A stretch of DNA of 64,000 nt from Exiguobacterium marinum DSM 16307 (GCF_000620845.1 NZ_KK211189.1:2077878-2141877), one strand, 5' to 3'; positions 45,911-59,384 are shown, numbered from the stretch's first letter. The notes: generated by a model not told the origin, from the sequence alone. Numbers and translations: made by a program.

Positions 45911-45940
45911 GTGGCCCACCATTTCTTGATGGTGGGCCAC
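45911..45940 (-). terminator. Hairpin after the exporter-like gene
   Basis: Perfect 12-bp stem GTGGCCCACCAT/ATGGTGGGCCAC (45911-45922 with 45929-45940), with only ATTT after it on the minus strand. It lies 15 bases past the stop at 45956; together with 45818-45859 it forms a tandem pair. Confidence 0.6.
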
Positions 45941-45955
45941 TAACGTATAGCTTGT

Positions 45956-46894
45956 TCACGCTTTTGGGTCATGCTTAAACGCCTCGAGCTGTTCATGATA
46001 ATCGAGCAAATGCCCATGTAAAATTTCTGAAACGGATAAATCTTCATGTGGAAGTTTGAAGAGCGAATAGGGCTTGTCACATGTATAAAGAATATCGTGA
46101 TGGTGTGCCAGTAAATATAAAAATTCGGATTCGAACGCTTGTCGTTCTTCCTCACTCATCATTAAAAGCGCTTCTCGATGTTCGGCTAAACTTTCTAGTA
46201 ACAATACGAGTTTGTCTTCAAGGTGAATCAATAATCGGTACTGTTTAATCGTCATATATTTCAACTTAACGTTCGTCACTTTCATATCCTCTTGAAGCAT
46301 CATATGCAACTCTTGATGTCCTAGAATACGGGCTCGCGTCTCCAATAGTTCAGCCGGTGAGCCGACGAGTTCGCGCCAATGATGAAATAGAAAGGATGAA
46401 GTCTTTCGTACCTCATTTAATAACCGATCTTCATAACGAGGCGGCAAAAACGCATAGTTGACGCCAAGTGAGACGAACACTCCGACCGCCGTCAATAACG
46501 AACGCGTCCATGCATAATGAAAGAAATCAGAAGTCGGACTTTCGAGCATCATGACGATGGCAAATGCCGCATATGTCGACATATGTGTCTTATCAAACGT
46601 CGTATTGAGCGTGAGGGCCACGATGACGGCCAATCCGATTGATAGCGGATTGACGCCGAATAAATAAACGATAAAGAGTCCGCACATGAGACCGACTACC
46701 GTTCCAAAGATTCGGCTGAATACAATATTTGAGGAACGTTTGACCGTCGGTTGCATCGCAACAACGGCTGCGATGGCCCCCATTCCAGAATAAATTCCAA
46801 ATACATACCATGAGATAGCGACGGTAATCGAAACGGCAATACCAGTCTTTAACGTACGAAGCCCGACTTTCGGGATGTATCGTTTTCCATTCAT
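45956..46894 (-). CDS. Aromatic acid exporter family membrane protein (ArAE_1-like)
   Basis: 312 aa. The N-terminal half carries about five to six hydrophobic segments (GIAVSITVAISWYVFGIYSG, VVGLMCGLFIVYLFGV, LSIGLAVIVALTLNTTF, AAFAIVMMLESPTS, LLTAVGVFVSLGVNYAFLPP); the C-terminal 150 residues are soluble and helical. This layout, with MGAIAAVVAMQPTVKRS near residue 40, is that of the aromatic-acid-exporter/DUF939 family. Substrate unknown. It overlaps the preceding DUF4097 gene by 4 bases. Confidence 0.75.
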   Translation of the reverse strand: MNGKRYIPKVGLRTLKTGIAVSITVAISWYVFGIYSGMGAIAAVVAMQPTVKRSSNIVFSRIFGTVVGLMCGLFIVYLFGVNPLSIGLAVIVALTLNTTFDKTHMSTYAAFAIVMMLESPTSDFFHYAWTRSLLTAVGVFVSLGVNYAFLPPRYEDRLLNEVRKTSSFLFHHWRELVGSPAELLETRARILGHQELHMMLQEDMKVTNVKLKYMTIKQYRLLIHLEDKLVLLLESLAEHREALLMMSEEERQAFESEFLYLLAHHHDILYTCDKPYSLFKLPHEDLSVSEILHGHLLDYHEQLEAFKHDPKA

Positions 46895-47721
46895 TTCAAA
46901 TCGACCTTCCCTGTTTCAGAAATCAACTCCACGACTGGTCGATTCGAGGTAGACAATTGATAGACACCCGGCTCGACTTCCTCATAACGGTCGCTGCTTG
47001 TAACCTTCCCCGCTGTCGTCACGTTCACTTGCCCGGTCGCATGTTTTGGCGTATAACTGAGCGTTCCGGCTTCCGTTTGAATGGTCATCGCCTGATTGAC
47101 GACGACGTCACTGACGGTCGCATGGCGATAAGAACGAATGGCCCCGCTCACGAGCCTTGCCGACTCGATCGTCGTATCACTTTTTGATTCGATTCGCAGA
47201 CGGTCGCTATCGATTTGTTTCAAATTCACAGCATTCGCATCCATCACAATCGTCTTCGCATTCAATCCTTGTCCGGTCACTTGCTCAGCCTCAAGGTGAA
47301 CAGATGTCATAGAGCTCGGTAACGAGACACGTATCTTATAGCGTGAAGGTTCATCACTCGCACGGCTACCAACATAACTAAACCATCCATATCTCTCGAC
47401 AACGTAAATGGTATCTCCGACTGATTTGACCTTGATTCGTCGTTCTTTTGAGTTCGTTTGCATCACTTCAATCTGAACTTTTTCATTTGGACTTCGCACA
47501 AATTCGACGTTGCCATGATTCGTTTCGAGTCGCAACTTTTTCATTTGATATCGGTCTTCGTATTGGTCTCCTAACGCTAATAAATGGCTGAATACAAATA
47601 AATTCACGAAAAAAAGCGTTGGGATGATGGTCAAGACAAGACCGAAGGCAATTTTACGGTGTTTCGGAATCGCACGAAACCGTGCGCTCCATGTCTTCTC
47701 TTTGCTTCTTGAATACGCCAT
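46891..47721 (-). CDS. DUF4097-type membrane-anchored beta-repeat protein
   Basis: 276 aa. Short basic cytoplasmic N terminus, one transmembrane helix (about residues 28-49, GLVLTIIPTLFFVNLFVFSHLL), then a repetitive beta-rich extracytoplasmic part (LRIESKSDTTIESARLVSG, MTIQTEAGTLSYTP, VVELISETGKVDLK) like the putative-adhesin DUF4097 family, which includes LiaG-type envelope-stress proteins. Function unknown. A TGG-TAAAAT extended -10 precedes it (47759-47751). Confidence 0.7.
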   Translation of the reverse strand: MAYSRSKEKTWSARFRAIPKHRKIAFGLVLTIIPTLFFVNLFVFSHLLALGDQYEDRYQMKKLRLETNHGNVEFVRSPNEKVQIEVMQTNSKERRIKVKSVGDTIYVVERYGWFSYVGSRASDEPSRYKIRVSLPSSMTSVHLEAEQVTGQGLNAKTIVMDANAVNLKQIDSDRLRIESKSDTTIESARLVSGAIRSYRHATVSDVVVNQAMTIQTEAGTLSYTPKHATGQVNVTTAGKVTSSDRYEEVEPGVYQLSTSNRPVVELISETGKVDLK

Positions 47722-47750
47722 ATGCCTCTCCTTTTTGAATCACTTCCGTT

Positions 47751-47759
47751 ATTTTACCA
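47751..47759 (-). promoter_or_regulatory. Extended -10 element for the DUF4097-exporter unit
   Basis: Minus strand TGG-TAAAAT, 30 bases before the start codon at 47721, just beyond the pyrE terminator. No good -35 is visible. Confidence 0.35.
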
Positions 47760-47783
47760 TGAAGTATGACATATGCCGAATCG

Positions 47784-47812
47784 AAAAAGAATCCGCCCGA
47801 GGGTGGATTCTT
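47784..47812 (-). terminator. Intrinsic terminator of the pyr operon
   Basis: Eight-bp stem AAGAATCC/GGATTCTT extended by G-U and CC/GG pairs, then five U on the minus strand. It overlaps the pyrE stop codon. Confidence 0.82.
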
Positions 47813-48420
47813 AAGAGGTGACCAAATCGCTCCAAGCACGGGGGTCTTGCTGCCACTCACGTAAAGAATTAAGTTCCGAACGGTTGAGGATTCCTTTCGT
47901 TTCTGCAACTTCAATTAATTCTGAGAATGTCGTCAATGACTCTGCAGAAAGGTTTGCCGCGGCTAGATTTTTTTCGAGAATCGGCAATTCGTAAGAGAAG
48001 ATGGCTTGAATCCCAACGACCTTACTACCCGCTTCAAGAATCGCTTTCGCTGCATCGATACTTGACATCCCTGTCGACAACAAGTCCTCGATGACGAGCA
48101 CGCGTGCGCCTATATCGAGTTTCCCCTCGATTTGATTTCCCTTTCCATGTCCTTTCGCACTCGAACGAACATAGATGAAAGGAAGACCAAGTCGGTCAGC
48201 GAGCAATGCCCCGTGAGGAATACCGGCCGTAGCTGTGCCTGCGATGACATCAACCTGTGTAGGGGTAATCGACTTCACCAACTTATCGATGATCACCTGA
48301 CGAACTTCAGGATAACTGAGTGTTAACCGATTGTCGCAATAAATCGGACTCTTTAGCCCGCTCGACCATGTATATGGCTCGGTCGGCGAAAGTGTGACAG
48401 CTTCAATCTGTAATAGTGCT

Positions 48421-48437
<17 letters not shown>
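47811..48437 (-). CDS. pyrE: Orotate phosphoribosyltransferase
   Basis: Transfers ribose phosphate from PRPP to orotate to give OMP. PRPP motif VLVIEDLLSTGMSSIDAAKAI, flexible loop RSSAKGHGKGNQIEG, and the N-terminal SGLKSPIYCDNR. 208 aa. It is the last gene of the operon and overlaps pyrF by 17 bases. Confidence 0.97.
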
Positions 48438-50738
<2,301 letters not shown>

Positions 50739-50742
<4 letters not shown>

Positions 50743-53700
50743 ACCATCACCCCGAACTTTGTGAACGCCGGAATGCTGACCGTTTGGAACGATAGACTTT
50801 CAATGACTTGTAACAAGGCTTCGGCTGTATCGAGCGATGTGAGGCAGAGCGTGCCTTGTTCTGCAGCCATACGCCGAATCAAGAAGCCATCTTTTGTGAC
50901 GAGGGCATCACGACTCGTCGTATTGATAATCAAGTCGACGTCTCCTCGCTCGATCACGCTGAGCATCGTCTCACCATCTTCTTGAATTTTGCCGACTCGA
51001 CGAACACGCATCTGTTCCGCTTCGAGACCATCTGCCGTCCCACTCGTTGCCATGAGGCGGAAACCGAGACGGTCGAAACGTTTCGCCAAGGCGATGGCCT
51101 CATCCTTATCATGATCGGCAATCGTCATGAGCACGTTCCCTTTCAAGGCGATGTTCATCCCTGCTGCGACGAGCCCTTTGTAGAGCGCTTTTTCGAGCGT
51201 CCGGTCTGTCGCCATGACTTCCCCTGTCGACTTCATCTCTGGTCCGAGCGATGGGTCTACCTCTTTCAATTTCGCAAACGAGAAGACTGGTACTTTGACC
51301 GAGATACCGTCTGACTCTGGATGAATGCCCGTCCCGAGACCGAGTTCTTTCAAGCTCGTCCCAAGAATCGTCTGAGTCGCGATTCGTGCGACCGGTAAAC
51401 CTGTCACTTTCGAGATGAACGGCACGGTACGACTCGCACGTGGGTTCACCTCGATGACGTATAGGTCGTCCGCATAGACGAACTGGATATTGAGAAGCCC
51501 TTTGATTCGGAATGCTTTCGCCAATTTGATCGTATAGTCGACGACTTTTTGTTTCAGTTCGTCACTGAGACGTTGTGGCGGATAGACGGCAATCGAATCG
51601 CCCGAGTGTACGCCGGCACGTTCGATATGCTCCATGATCCCTGGGATGTAGACGTCCGTCCCGTCACAGATCGCATCGACTTCAATCTCAATTCCTGTCA
51701 AATAGCGATCGATGAGTACCGGTCGATCTTTCGAGGCGATGACCGCATGTCGCATGTACCGCTCAAGCTCAGACTGTTCATAAACGATTTCCATCGCCCG
51801 TCCACCGAGGACATACGATGGTCGGACGAGTACCGGATAGCCGAGTTCATTCGCACAAACGACGGCGTCTTCCACATTTGTCGCTGTCTTCCCTGGTGGT
51901 TGAGCCAATCGCTCAGCGGACAATGTGGCTTCAAACGCCTTCCGGTCTTCGGCACGGTCGATATCTTCCAGAGCCGTCCCAAGAATCTTTACGCCGTTCG
52001 CTTCTAGCGATGCCGCCAAATTGATGGCAGTCTGCCCACCGAATTGGACGATGACACCAAGAGGATTCTCGTTCTCGATGACCTCTAATACATCTTCTGT
52101 CGTCAACGGCTCGAAATACAATCGATCGGAGATGGAGAAGTCCGTCGAGACCGTTTCTGGATTGTTGTTGATGATGATTGCTTCGTAACCCGCATCTCGA
52201 ATCGTTTGGATCGAGTGAACGGTCGCATAGTCGAATTCGACACCTTGACCGATTCGAATCGGTCCCGACCCGAGGACGAGGATGGACTCCCGGTCTGTCT
52301 TGACCGCTTCATTCTCCACTTCATACGTTCCATAGAAGTATGGCGTCTCAGAAGCGAACTCGGCCGCGCACGTATCGACCATCTTATAGACGGGACGTAT
52401 GTTCCATTCTTTCCGTTTCGTGCGAACCGCTTCTGTATCCATCGAGAGCATGCGGGCGATTGCCACATCACTGAAGCCGATGCGTTTCACATCGAGTAAA
52501 CGTTCTGACGTTAACGGCTCCGCGACGAGTTGTTGCTCAACTTGCCAAATCCGACTCAGTTTGTGTAAGTAGAATCGATCGATTTTTGTCAGTTGGTGTA
52601 GCGCTTCTACCGTGTATCCGCGACGAAGGGCCTCATATACGATGAACAAACGCTCGTCTGTCGGATGGGTGAGTCCATTCTCGAGCTGTTCTGTGTCTAA
52701 TGCTTGAAGTTGTGAAACATAGAGTTCTTCCGTGCCCAGTTCGAGCGAACGTACCGCTTTTAACAGTGCCTCTTCTAAATTTCGACCGATGGCCATGACC
52801 TCACCCGTCGCCTTCATTTGTGTGCCTAAGCGGCGATCCGCGGACTCAAACTTATCGAAAGCGAAACGTGGGATTTTGGCGACGACGTAATCGAGCGCCG
52901 GTTCGAACGAGGCGTAGCTCGTCTCTGTGACCGGGTTTTTCAATTCTGATAACTTGTAGCCGACAGCGACCTTTGCAGCGAGTTTGGCAATCGGATAGCC
53001 TGTCGCTTTTGAAGCGAGCGCCGAACTTCGGGAAACACGTGGATTCACCTCGATGACGTAGTACGTGAAGCTGTCTGGGTCGAGGGCGAATTGGATGTTG
53101 CATCCTCCCTCAATCCCAAGTGCCCGAATGATGTCGAGCGAGACGCTACGTAGCATCTGGTAATCCCGATCTGACAGCGTCTGAGTCGGGGCGAACACAA
53201 TCGAGTCACCGGTGTGGATTCCGACCGGGTCAAAGTTTTCCATCGCACAGACGATGATGGCTTGGTCACTCGAGTCACGCATCACCTCGAACTCGACTTC
53301 TTTCATCCCGGCAATCGATTTCTCTAACAAGACTTGCGTCACAGGACTCGCTTTTAGTCCAGATTCGACGATTTGCTCGAACGATTCCCGGTCATGGGCA
53401 ATCCCTCCACCGGTTCCCCCGAGCGTGTACGCAGGTCGGATGATGATCGGATACCCAATCCGTTCCGCAAATCCCCAAGCAGACTCGAGCGTATGGACGA
53501 TCTCACTTTCAGGTACACCGTGACCGAGTTCAAACATCAAGTTACGGAACTGTTCCCGGTCCTCCGCCTGAACGATCGCAGACAGTTTCGTCCCGAGAAG
53601 TTCCACGCCACAATCACGTAAGACACCCCGTTTGTCGAGTTCAAATGCCAAGTTCAAACCTGTTTGTCCTCCTAGCGTCGCCAGAAGTGCATCGGGACGT

Positions 53701-53942
53701 TCTTGTCGGATAATCCGCTCGACGAATTCTGGTTCGAGCGGTTCGATGTAGACACGGTCCGCTGTCGTCGGATCCGTCATGATTGTTGCAGGATTCGAGT
53801 TGACGAGAATGACTTCATAGCCTTCTTCTTTCAAGGCAAGACATGCCTGTGTACCAGCATAATCAAACTCCGCTGCTTGTCCGATTACAATCGGTCCTGA
53901 TCCGATTACGAGGATTTTCTGAATATCTGGTCGTTTTGGCAT
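50739..53942 (-). CDS. carB: Carbamoyl-phosphate synthase, large chain (pyrimidine-specific)
   Basis: Makes carbamoyl phosphate from bicarbonate, ammonia and two ATP. Two homologous ATP-grasp halves are visible (each starting at [13 protein letters not shown] and [13 protein letters not shown]), followed by a C-terminal MGS-like regulatory domain ([14 protein letters not shown]) where UMP or PRPP usually acts. 1,067 aa. The ATG at 53942 is one base past the carA stop; the frame's upstream extension lies inside carA. Also called pyrAB. Confidence 0.96.
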
Positions 53943-53943
53943 G

Positions 53944-55026
53944 TCAAATTCCCACTTTCTGTTTGTTTTCTTGTACGAGTTGCATGAAACGGTCAAACAA
54001 GTCGTTGGCGTCGTACGGTCCCGGTGCTGCCTCGGGATGGTACTGTACCGAGAACGTCGGATGGTGGAGGTGTCTCACCCCTTCAATCGTTCCATCGTTG
54101 ACCGCACGATGTGTCACGATGAGCGGTGTATCGAGTAGTGACGTTTCCTCTACCGCATATCCATGATTTTGTGACGTGATGGTCACGGCACCTGTCTCGA
54201 GCTCAAGTACCGGATGGTTCGCGCCACGGTGTCCGAACGGAAGCTTGAACGTGTCCGCCCCGTTTGCGAGAGCGATCAGCTGGTGACCGAGACAAATCCC
54301 GAACATCGGAGTCGTCGGCATGAGTTGTTCGATGAGTGGTAGTGCCGTCGGAACATCTTTTGGATCTCCAGGTCCGTTCGACAACATGATACCGTCCGGC
54401 TCATACCGCAATACGTCTTCTGCCGTCACGTCGTGCGGGAAGACGATGACCTCACACTCTCGCTTCATCAGTTCACGCATGATACCGAGTTTCGCCCCGA
54501 AGTCGATCAAGGCGATGCGAGGACCAGTTCCCGTACTCACATACGTCCGTTTCGTCGATACGCGTGCCACCTGATCTGTTGGAGAAACTTCATCAAATCG
54601 AGCCCGTACCTCGTCCCAAGTCAACTCTCCATCGATGAGGACGCCGCGCATGACCCCTTTTGCACGTAAATGACGTGTCAACATCCGTGTATCGATATCC
54701 GATAGTCCTGGAATGCCGAAGCGGGTAAGTGTCGCGTCGAGTGTCGCCGTTGAACGAAAGTTCGATGGCGTATCGCACGCCTCTTTCACGATTAGTGCTT
54801 TTGCCATCGGTACCGTCGTTTCAAAATCCTCACGATTGACGCCATAGTTCCCGATCAGTGGGTTCGTAAGAACAATCATTTGGTCGCAGTACGATGGGTC
54901 CGATAAGATTTCTTGGTAACCTGTCATCCCTGTCTGGAAGACGACTTCCCCCATCGTATCCGCCGGTGCCCCGAATCCTTTACCGACAAATGCCATGCCA
55001 TCCTCAAGCCATAATGTTCGTTTCAT
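53944..55026 (-). CDS. carA: Carbamoyl-phosphate synthase, small chain (glutaminase)
   Basis: Glutamine amidotransferase subunit supplying ammonia to CarB. N-terminal domain [20 protein letters not shown]; class I glutaminase with nucleophile in [13 protein letters not shown] and catalytic His/Glu in [11 protein letters not shown]. 360 aa from ATG 55026, with AAGGGG upstream; it overlaps pyrC by 23 bases. Also called pyrAA. Confidence 0.96.
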   Translation of the reverse strand: MKRTLWLEDGMAFVGKGFGAPADTMGEVVFQTGMTGYQEILSDPSYCDQMIVLTNPLIGNYGVNREDFETTVPMAKALIVKEACDTPSNFRSTATLDATLTRFGIPGLSDIDTRMLTRHLRAKGVMRGVLIDGELTWDEVRARFDEVSPTDQVARVSTKRTYVSTGTGPRIALIDFGAKLGIMRELMKRECEVIVFPHDVTAEDVLRYEPDGIMLSNGPGDPKDVPTALPLIEQLMPTTPMFGICLGHQLIALANGADTFKLPFGHRGANHPVLELETGAVTITSQNHGYAVEETSLLDTPLIVTHRAVNDGTIEGVRHLHHPTFSVQYHPEAAPGPYDANDLFDRFMQLVQENKQKVGI

Positions 55027-56284
55027 CAAATCGCCCCTTATATACAATTTCGCCGCCGACCATCGTCATGACTGGCCACCCGACAAGCTCTCTCCCCGCG
55101 AACGGTGTATTCTTTCCTTTTGAATAAAAAGTAGTGGGATCGACCACACGCGTCGTTTCCGTGTCGATGAGAACCATGTCCGCGTCCGCCCCCACCTGAA
55201 GTTCCCCTCTCGATAAGCCGAATACGTCACTCGGACGTTTCGTCATCCAGTCGAGCAACTGACGCTCTTCCATGACCCCGGTTTTTACAAACGTCGTGTA
55301 AAGAAGTGGAAGTGCTGTTTCGAAACCGGTAATGCCAAACGGAGCCCGCTCCATCCCTTGTGTTTTTTCTTCAGCTGTATGGGGAGCATGGTCCGTTGCG
55401 ATCATGTCAATCGTCCCGTCGAATAATCCTTCGATGAGGGCTTGTCGATCATCCTCGCTTCGGAGCGGTGGATTCATCTTGAAGTTTGCATCGAGACCCG
55501 GGATGTCCTCTTCGCTCAAGACGAGATGATGGGGCGTCACTTCTGCGGTCACTTTGATGCCTGCCCGTTTCGCATCCCGGATGACACGAACCGATTGCCG
55601 CGATGAGACGTGACAGACGTGATAGTGACACCCTGTCTCTTCAGCAATCAAAACGTCGCGAGCGATATGAATGCTTTCGGCGAGGCTCGGAATCCCTTGA
55701 ATTCCATGCACCTCACTGAATTTCCCTTCGTGGACCGCGCCCGCTTTAAGCGTATTGTCCTCACAGTGAGCGACAATTGCTTTGTTCAATCGTTTCGCTT
55801 CACGCATCGCTTCACGCATCATCGCTGCTGATTGGACGCCGACCCCGTCATCGGTGAAAGCAAACGCATCTGCGAGCGATTCCATGTCGACTTGTTCTTC
55901 ACCGAGCTGTCGTTTCGTGATGGCGGCGTATGGAAGGACACGGACGACCGCATCCTGTTCAATCTTTTGAAGGAGAACATCCATCGTCTCGCGATTGTCT
56001 GGAACCGGTCGCGTATTCGGCATAGAGCAGATGGTCGTGAAACCACCTGCCGCAGCAGCCAGCGTCCCTGTCTTGATCGTCTCTTTCGCTTCGCCTCCTG
56101 GTTCTCTTAAATGAACATGCACATCGACAAGTCCTGGAGCGAGCAAATAGCCCGATGCATCGACGATTTCTTGTCCCGTCGTCTCCCCTTTATAGTCAAG
56201 TGATTCAATCTTTCCGTCTTTCACTTGAATGGCTGTCGTACGCTTCGTTCCCTTGTCATACCATGTCGCGTGTTGAAGTATCAT
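55004..56284 (-). CDS. pyrC: Dihydroorotase
   Basis: Zinc hydrolase closing carbamoyl-aspartate to dihydroorotate. Metal motif [11 protein letters not shown], lysine/cysteine region [15 protein letters not shown], histidines in HYHVCHVSS-type [10 protein letters not shown], and catalytic aspartate in [13 protein letters not shown]. 426 aa, class I. It overlaps pyrB by 4 bases. Confidence 0.97.
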   Translation of the reverse strand: MILQHATWYDKGTKRTTAIQVKDGKIESLDYKGETTGQEIVDASGYLLAPGLVDVHVHLREPGGEAKETIKTGTLAAAAGGFTTICSMPNTRPVPDNRETMDVLLQKIEQDAVVRVLPYAAITKRQLGEEQVDMESLADAFAFTDDGVGVQSAAMMREAMREAKRLNKAIVAHCEDNTLKAGAVHEGKFSEVHGIQGIPSLAESIHIARDVLIAEETGCHYHVCHVSSRQSVRVIRDAKRAGIKVTAEVTPHHLVLSEEDIPGLDANFKMNPPLRSEDDRQALIEGLFDGTIDMIATDHAPHTAEEKTQGMERAPFGITGFETALPLLYTTFVKTGVMEERQLLDWMTKRPSDVFGLSRGELQVGADADMVLIDTETTRVVDPTTFYSKGKNTPFAGRELVGWPVMTMVGGEIVYKGRFDETNIMA

Positions 56285-57195
56285 TGTTGACCTCCTAATG
56301 CTCGATTTAAGATGCTCATACGGGCGTATACCCCATTCTTCATTTGCGGGAAGATTCGTGACCGTTCATGCTCAATCAAACATCCGGCAATCTCGACATC
56401 CCGATTGACCGGAGCCGGGTGCATGATGATGGCACCTTCTTTCATTCGTTCGATTCGTTCGACCGTCAAGCCGTAACGCGTGTGGTACTCTTCTTTTGAA
56501 AAGATGTCACCCATAATGTGGCGCTCGTGCTGGACACGGAGCAGCATGATGACATCACTTTCACCTAAGACATCATCAAGCTCTTTTCGCTCCAACCCCA
56601 TCGAATCGTCCCACCAAGAAGCCGGACTACATCCGACCACATTTGCCCCGAGGCGATTCAGAACACTTGCATTCGAGCGAGCGACACGACTGTGAACGAG
56701 GTCTCCACAGATGGCGACGTTCAATCCTTGAAACGTTCTGAACTCTTCAAAGATGGTGACGAGATCGAGTAACGATTGGGATGGGTGTTCGCCACTGCCA
56801 TCACCCCCATTCAGTACCGGGATGTTCAATTTCTCAACGAGTTCATGATAGTACCCCGCTTCCGGGTGTCTGATGACGAGCGCGTCTACTCCGATTGCTT
56901 CAAGCGTCTTGCATGTGTCATACAATGTTTCACCTTTTGTGACAGATGATGTCGTCACATCGAACGGAATCTCTTGCATGTTCAAATGTCGCTCGGCCAT
57001 TTGAAACGAGTTTTTCGTCCGGGTCGAGTTTTCAAAGAACAAGTTTGCGACCGTCTTTCCGTCAAATAGTGGCGGAAGATCACCTTGCTTGTAGCGCAAC
57101 GACTCTTCAATCATGCCCATGATTTCATCGAGAGAAAGTGTGTCTAAGCTAACGAAGTGTTTGACTGGTTTGACATTGGTTTGCATCGTATTCAT
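56281..57195 (-). CDS. pyrB: Aspartate carbamoyltransferase
   Basis: First committed pyrimidine step. Carbamoyl phosphate loop [27 protein letters not shown], and [12 protein letters not shown]. About 304 aa from ATG 57195, with AAGGAGGAG upstream. An attenuator with a PyrR hairpin sits in front of it. No pyrI regulatory-chain gene is present, as expected for Bacillales. Confidence 0.97.
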   Translation of the reverse strand: MNTMQTNVKPVKHFVSLDTLSLDEIMGMIEESLRYKQGDLPPLFDGKTVANLFFENSTRTKNSFQMAERHLNMQEIPFDVTTSSVTKGETLYDTCKTLEAIGVDALVIRHPEAGYYHELVEKLNIPVLNGGDGSGEHPSQSLLDLVTIFEEFRTFQGLNVAICGDLVHSRVARSNASVLNRLGANVVGCSPASWWDDSMGLERKELDDVLGESDVIMLLRVQHERHIMGDIFSKEEYHTRYGLTVERIERMKEGAIIMHPAPVNRDVEIAGCLIEHERSRIFPQMKNGVYARMSILNRALGGQQ

Positions 57196-57227
57196 GTTCG
57201 TCTCCTCCTTTTGTAGAGGCAAAGAGA

Positions 57228-57319
57228 AAAGGCGTCTCTTCACCGAGTGAAGGGACGCCTTTACTTGAGCAGAGTACGCCCAAATAAACGAGCCTTCACT
57301 TTGCCGACCTCACGGGATC
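57228..57319 (-). promoter_or_regulatory. PyrR attenuator between pyrP and pyrB
   Basis: Minus strand: PyrR-binding loop GATCCCGTGAGGTC (57319-57306) flanked by CTTT/AAAG arms, then a terminator with 9-bp stem AAAGGCGTC/GACGCCTTT (57228-57236 with 57254-57262). When PyrR-UMP holds the first hairpin, the terminator forms and pyrB onward is shut off. The PyrR loop lies just past the pyrP stop. Confidence 0.88.
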
Positions 57320-57322
57320 GAT

Positions 57323-58627
57323 TTAAAAGTTACTTGCTTGTTTCGTTTCTTCAGTTGTGTTGACTTCGTCAATCGAATCGTCTTCTTCTTTCGGTAAAAT
57401 GACGTTTAAGAGAATCCCGACGACTGTCGCGAGCGCCATTCCTTGTACAGGGAAGCTGCCAAGTTGTACCATTGCCCCGCCTAGACCGATGACGAGGATG
57501 ACCGATGAGATAATCAAGTTGCGTTTCTCCGCCAAGTCGACTTTACTTTCCACCATCGTGCGCAGCCCGTTTGAGGCGATAACCCCGAACAAGAGGATCG
57601 AGATGCCCCCTTTTACCGGATTCGGGATGGTCGAGATGAACGCTTCAACGTGACCGAGGAATCCGAAGCTGATGGCCATGAGCGCCGCTCCTGCGATGAC
57701 ATACACACTGTACACCCGTGTGATCGCCATGACACCGTTGTTTTCCCCATACGTCGTACACGGTGGACCACCGAGCGCAGAAGCGACTGCCTTCCCTACC
57801 CCATCACCTAGTAGTGTCCGGTGGAGACCCGGATCTTTCATCGTCTCCCGTCCAATGATTTTTGAGGTGACCATTTGATCTCCGATATGCTCCGTCATCG
57901 TGACGAGTGCGACGGGTACGATGGCGAGGAGCGCACCGACTTGCCACATCGGCATATAGTCGACGAACACCATTGTGAAGTCAGGAAGTTGGAACAAGCT
58001 AGCTTGTTGGATTGGTGAGTAGTCGATGATTCCGAACGCAGCGGCGATGGCATACCCTCCAACGATTCCGAATAGAATCGGAACCGCTCCCCAAACACCT
58101 TTCAATTTCGTCATGGCGAGCATCGTGATCCCAAGTGTAAGTAGTGCAATCATCATGAATGTGCCATTGTATGCACCATCTTGATTCATCGACATGTCGA
58201 TGGCGACTGGTGCGAGCGAGAGCCCGATGACCATGATGACCGGTCCGACAACAACTGGTGGAAGCAATCGAAGCAACCAATTGACACCTGTTTTATAGAT
58301 GATCAACGAAACAACACCGTATACGGAACCGGCAACGATGCCGCCGAACAGTGCGGCTTCGACACCCCATTGCTGGCTGACCGCAATGATTGGCGCGATG
58401 TAGGCAAAACTTGAACCTAAGTATGTTGGGACTTTGAAGCGAGTGATCGCTAGGAATGAGAGCGTGGCCACTCCGGAAGCGACGAGGGCGACCGATGTAT
58501 TTAATCCTGTCAAAATCGGGACTAAAATCGTCGCTCCGAACATGGCGAAGACGTGCTGAAGGCTGAAAAGTAGCCATTGTGGAAAGTGAGCGGGACGCTC
58601 GTGGATGTGTAGAACGGGTTGTTTCAT
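57323..58627 (-). CDS. pyrP: Uracil permease
   Basis: 434-aa nucleobase-cation symporter (NCS2/UraA family) with about 12-14 hydrophobic segments; family motifs FAYIAPIIAVSQQWG, VTMTEHIGDQMVTSKI and GGPPCTTYGENNGVMAITRVYS. Takes up uracil for salvage. Second gene of the pyr operon; a PyrR hairpin overlaps its ribosome site. Confidence 0.95.
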   Translation of the reverse strand: MKQPVLHIHERPAHFPQWLLFSLQHVFAMFGATILVPILTGLNTSVALVASGVATLSFLAITRFKVPTYLGSSFAYIAPIIAVSQQWGVEAALFGGIVAGSVYGVVSLIIYKTGVNWLLRLLPPVVVGPVIMVIGLSLAPVAIDMSMNQDGAYNGTFMMIALLTLGITMLAMTKLKGVWGAVPILFGIVGGYAIAAAFGIIDYSPIQQASLFQLPDFTMVFVDYMPMWQVGALLAIVPVALVTMTEHIGDQMVTSKIIGRETMKDPGLHRTLLGDGVGKAVASALGGPPCTTYGENNGVMAITRVYSVYVIAGAALMAISFGFLGHVEAFISTIPNPVKGGISILLFGVIASNGLRTMVESKVDLAEKRNLIISSVILVIGLGGAMVQLGSFPVQGMALATVVGILLNVILPKEEDDSIDEVNTTEETKQASNF

Positions 58628-58635
58628 ATTGAATT

Positions 58636-58668
58636 TCTCCTTCCTGGCCTCTCTGGACCACCTTAAAG
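58636..58668 (-). promoter_or_regulatory. PyrR-binding hairpin merged with the pyrP ribosome site
   Basis: In the 48-base pyrR-pyrP gap the minus strand reads CCTT, TGG, the PyrR loop GGTCCAGAGAGGCC (58659-58646), then GGAAGGAG (58644-58637). The AAGG of the Shine-Dalgarno sequence can pair with the upstream CCTT, mirroring the CCTTT/AAAGG lower stem of the pyrR leader. There is no terminator, so translational repression is the likely mechanism. Confidence 0.75.
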
Positions 58669-58675
58669 GTATGAT

Positions 58676-59233
<558 letters not shown>

Positions 59234-59234
59234 T

Positions 59235-59276
59235 CAAAAAAGAAGACTCCCTCGTCCGGCTGGAAAGGGAGTCTTC
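59235..59276 (-). terminator. Attenuator terminator in the pyrR leader
   Basis: Perfect 10-bp stem GAAGACTCCC/GGGAGTCTTC (59242-59251 with 59267-59276), then six U on the minus strand. It lies between the PyrR hairpin and pyrR. Confidence 0.88.
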
Positions 59277-59318
59277 ATCAAAAACGGCAGTCTGATGCCG
59301 GGGTTGAATTGACGTAAA

Positions 59319-59334
59319 TGTGACCTCGGTCACA
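59319..59334 (-). promoter_or_regulatory. Perfect dyad TGTGA-N6-TCACA in the pyrR leader
   Basis: The 16-base dyad equals a CRP/FNR-type half-site pair, but it lies about 50 bases after the transcription start, between the PyrR loop and the terminator. It more probably forms a hairpin of the attenuator RNA. Confidence 0.3.
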
Positions 59335-59344
59335 ATCCTTTCGC

Positions 59345-59358
59345 AGCCTCTCTGGACT
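59345..59358 (-). promoter_or_regulatory. PyrR-binding loop in the pyrR leader
   Basis: Minus strand AGTCCAGAGAGGCT matches the PyrR consensus exactly and is enclosed by CCTTT/AAAGG arms. It is the anti-antiterminator of the first attenuator. Confidence 0.9.
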
Positions 59359-59384
59359 GGGTTTAAAGGTGTTATGCTTCCTAG

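Noticed and set aside
50856-51314. Long plus-strand frames opposite carB (also 51549-52007)
   Set aside because: Antisense shadows of a strongly conserved gene, with no ribosome sites or family resemblance.
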